From: Paenibacillus lignilyticus
Lineage (GTDB): Bacteria; Bacillota; Bacilli; Paenibacillales; Paenibacillaceae
Reading direction: 5' to 3'
DNA: 64,000 nt
Assembly: GCF_017942085.1 (NCBI RefSeq)
Contig: NZ_JAGKSP010000002.1
Span: forward strand, 1 to 64,000
Shown here: one piece after another, positions 61,501 through 64,000 of the stretch
Numbering within the stretch: the stretch's first letter is position 1
Layout of the letters: every line of letters begins with the position of its first letter
Program-made: the position numbers and the translations under genes
The notes under the pieces: model-generated
Database searches by the model: none
What the model saw: the letters and a program-made list of their open reading frames with translations, nothing else
What the model was told of the DNA's origin: nothing

Positions 61501-62898
61501 TTAACCGATCGAGCCTTCCATCTCAAACTTGATGAGACGGTTCATCTCAACCGCGTATTCCATCGGCAGCTCTTTCGTGAACGGCTCGATGAAGCCCATT
61601 ACGATCATTTGGGTAGCTTCTGCTTCGGTAAGACCGCGGCTCATCAGGTAGAACAGCTGATCCTCGGAAACTTTGGAAACCGTCGCTTCATGCTCCAGCG
61701 TAATGTTGTCGTTCATGATTTCGTTGTACGGAATCGTATCCGACGTCGACTCATTATCCAAGATTAGCGTATCGCATTTAATGTTAGCCTTGGAGCCTTC
61801 GGAGTTACGGCCAAAGGAAGCCAAGCCGCGGTATGTTACTTTGCCGCCGTGTTTACTGATCGACTTGGAGACGATCGTCGAAGTCGTATCCGGCGCCAGG
61901 TGAGTCATTTTTGCGCCTGCATCTTGATGCTGGCCTTTACCTGCTACTGCGATCGAAAGCACCATGCCTTTAGCGCCACGGCCTTTCAGGACGACTGCAG
62001 GATATTTCATTGTCAGCTTGGAGCCGATATTACCGTCAACCCATTCCATTGTCGCGTTTTCTTCGGCAACGGCGCGTTTAGTAACAAGGTTGTAGATATT
62101 CGGAGCCCAGTTCTGAATCGTTGTATAACGGCAGCGCGCATTCTTGAGAACAAGAATTTCTACTACTGCGCTATGCAGCGAGTTCGTGCTGTAGATCGGT
62201 GCTGTACAGCCTTCAACGTAGTGTACGAAGCTGTCTTCGTCCGCTACGATCAGTGTACGCTCGAATTGACCCATGTTCTCGGAATTGATACGGAAGTACG
62301 CTTGAAGCGGAATTTCGCATTTCACGCCTTTTGGCACATAGATAAAGCTGCCACCGGACCATACCGCACTGTTCAGTGCCGCGAATTTGTTATCGGCCGG
62401 AGGAATGATCGTACCGAAATATTGTTTGAAGATTTCCGGATATTCGCGAAGAGCGGTATCGGTATCTGTGAAGATAACACCTTGCTTCTCCAGGTCTTCT
62501 TGCATGCTGTGGTAAACAACCTCGGACTCGTACTGAGCGGATACACCTGCAAGGAACTTCTGCTCCGCTTCAGGAATACCCAGCTTGTCGAAGGTTTCTT
62601 TAATTTCTGTAGGAACCTCTTCCCACGTTTTGCCTTGCTTCTCGGAAGGACGAACATAGTACTGGATATCGTCGAAATCCAGATCGTCCATGTTGCCGCC
62701 CCACTTAGGCATAGGCATTTTGTAAAACTGCTCCAGCGCCTTCAAACGGAATTCAAGCATCCATTCCGGCTCGTTCTTGATCTCCGAAATCGTGCGAACG
62801 ATCTCAGGAGTCAGTCCTTTACCGGATTGAAAAATCGCTTTATGTTCATCGCGAAAGCCATATTTATAATCTTCTAAATCAGGCATTTCTTTAGCCAT
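61501..62898 (-). CDS. sufB: Fe-S cluster scaffold protein SufB
   Basis: It forms the SufBCD scaffold on which Fe-S clusters are built. Family marks are the N-terminal [49 protein letters not shown] with the conserved Cys, [20 protein letters not shown] and [19 protein letters not shown]. The length of 465 residues is standard. AGGAGG precedes the ATG. The order sufS-sufU-sufB matches the Firmicutes suf operon (sufCDSUB), and sufC/sufD should lie beyond the right edge. Confidence 0.97.
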   Translation of the reverse strand: MAKEMPDLEDYKYGFRDEHKAIFQSGKGLTPEIVRTISEIKNEPEWMLEFRLKALEQFYKMPMPKWGGNMDDLDFDDIQYYVRPSEKQGKTWEEVPTEIKETFDKLGIPEAEQKFLAGVSAQYESEVVYHSMQEDLEKQGVIFTDTDTALREYPEIFKQYFGTIIPPADNKFAALNSAVWSGGSFIYVPKGVKCEIPLQAYFRINSENMGQFERTLIVADEDSFVHYVEGCTAPIYSTNSLHSAVVEILVLKNARCRYTTIQNWAPNIYNLVTKRAVAEENATMEWVDGNIGSKLTMKYPAVVLKGRGAKGMVLSIAVAGKGQHQDAGAKMTHLAPDTTSTIVSKSISKHGGKVTYRGLASFGRNSEGSKANIKCDTLILDNESTSDTIPYNEIMNDNITLEHEATVSKVSEDQLFYLMSRGLTEAEATQMIVMGFIEPFTKELPMEYAVEMNRLIKFEMEGSIG

Positions 62899-62933
62899 CG
62901 TAATAGCCTCCTACCATACGCGGTAACCGCGCT

Positions 62934-64000
<1,067 letters not shown>

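Noticed and set aside
61849..62877. 342-residue open frame opposite sufB
   Set aside because: It is an antisense shadow of a highly biased gene, with no ribosome binding site and no recognisable motif.

Overview
The window reads as chromosomal DNA of a spore-forming, Gram-positive Paenibacillus-type bacterium (Bacillales). Supporting this are a germinant-receptor operon, cotJABC, ytrH/ytrI/ytpI/ytvI, a large yheC/yheD cluster, the citZ-icd-mdh and accD-accA-pyk blocks, AGGAGG-like ribosome binding sites and frequent GTG/TTG starts. The genus is inferred from gene content and order, not from a database match. No rRNA, tRNA, CRISPR array, transposase, integrase or prophage was seen.

Layout. 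1-5.8 kb: a DUF92 gene cut by the window edge and carrying an in-frame stop, a GAF-HD-GYP signalling protein, glycerophosphodiesterase, a CapA-like protein, an MBL hydrolase and a methyltransferase. 5.9-9.5 kb: gerKA-gerKB-gerKC behind a near-perfect sigma-G promoter. 9.5-15.6 kb: type 2 IPP isomerase, nagB-nagA, an NHL beta-propeller, and a sugar kinase with a DeoR regulator. 15.7-22.2 kb: a small membrane protein, recQ, and citZ-icd-mdh with a CcpC-type box upstream. 22.5-26.1 kb: convergent ppx and ppk. 26.2-40.3 kb: a block matching the Bacillus ytvI-fxsA-pyk-accA-accD-dnaE-ytrH/I-ytpI-ytoI neighbourhood, but without pfkA and nrnA at their usual places. 40.5-47.3 kb: five ATP-grasp YheC/YheD paralogues with a GNAT gene between the fourth and fifth. 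47.3-48.0 kb: gene-free DNA with two unrelated tandem-repeat arrays. 48.0-53.9 kb: HAD phosphatase, phosphodiester glycosidase, cotJABC behind a sigma-E promoter, a CNNM/CorC transporter-like protein and YfkAB-type radical SAM. 54.1-61.4 kb: HD-GYP, then uppP, a 5'-nucleotidase, an orphan Moco-fold protein and moaA in one direction, with a MoaD-MoaE fusion and another HD-GYP in the other. 61.5-64 kb: sufS (cut by the edge), sufU and sufB.

How it fits together. Central carbon genes (TCA entry, pyruvate kinase, fatty-acid initiation, amino-sugar catabolism, polyphosphate) alternate with sporulation and germination genes whose promoters can be read as sigma-E or sigma-G sites. Three HD-GYP proteins suggest active cyclic-di-GMP turnover. 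The most unusual points are the five-paralogue ATP-grasp cluster with an embedded acetyltransferase, the roughly 125-residue Ala/Pro-rich linker in DnaE, the MoaD-MoaE fusion beside a half-size Moco-fold protein, three separate intergenic tandem-repeat arrays, and the nonsense codon in the DUF92 gene.
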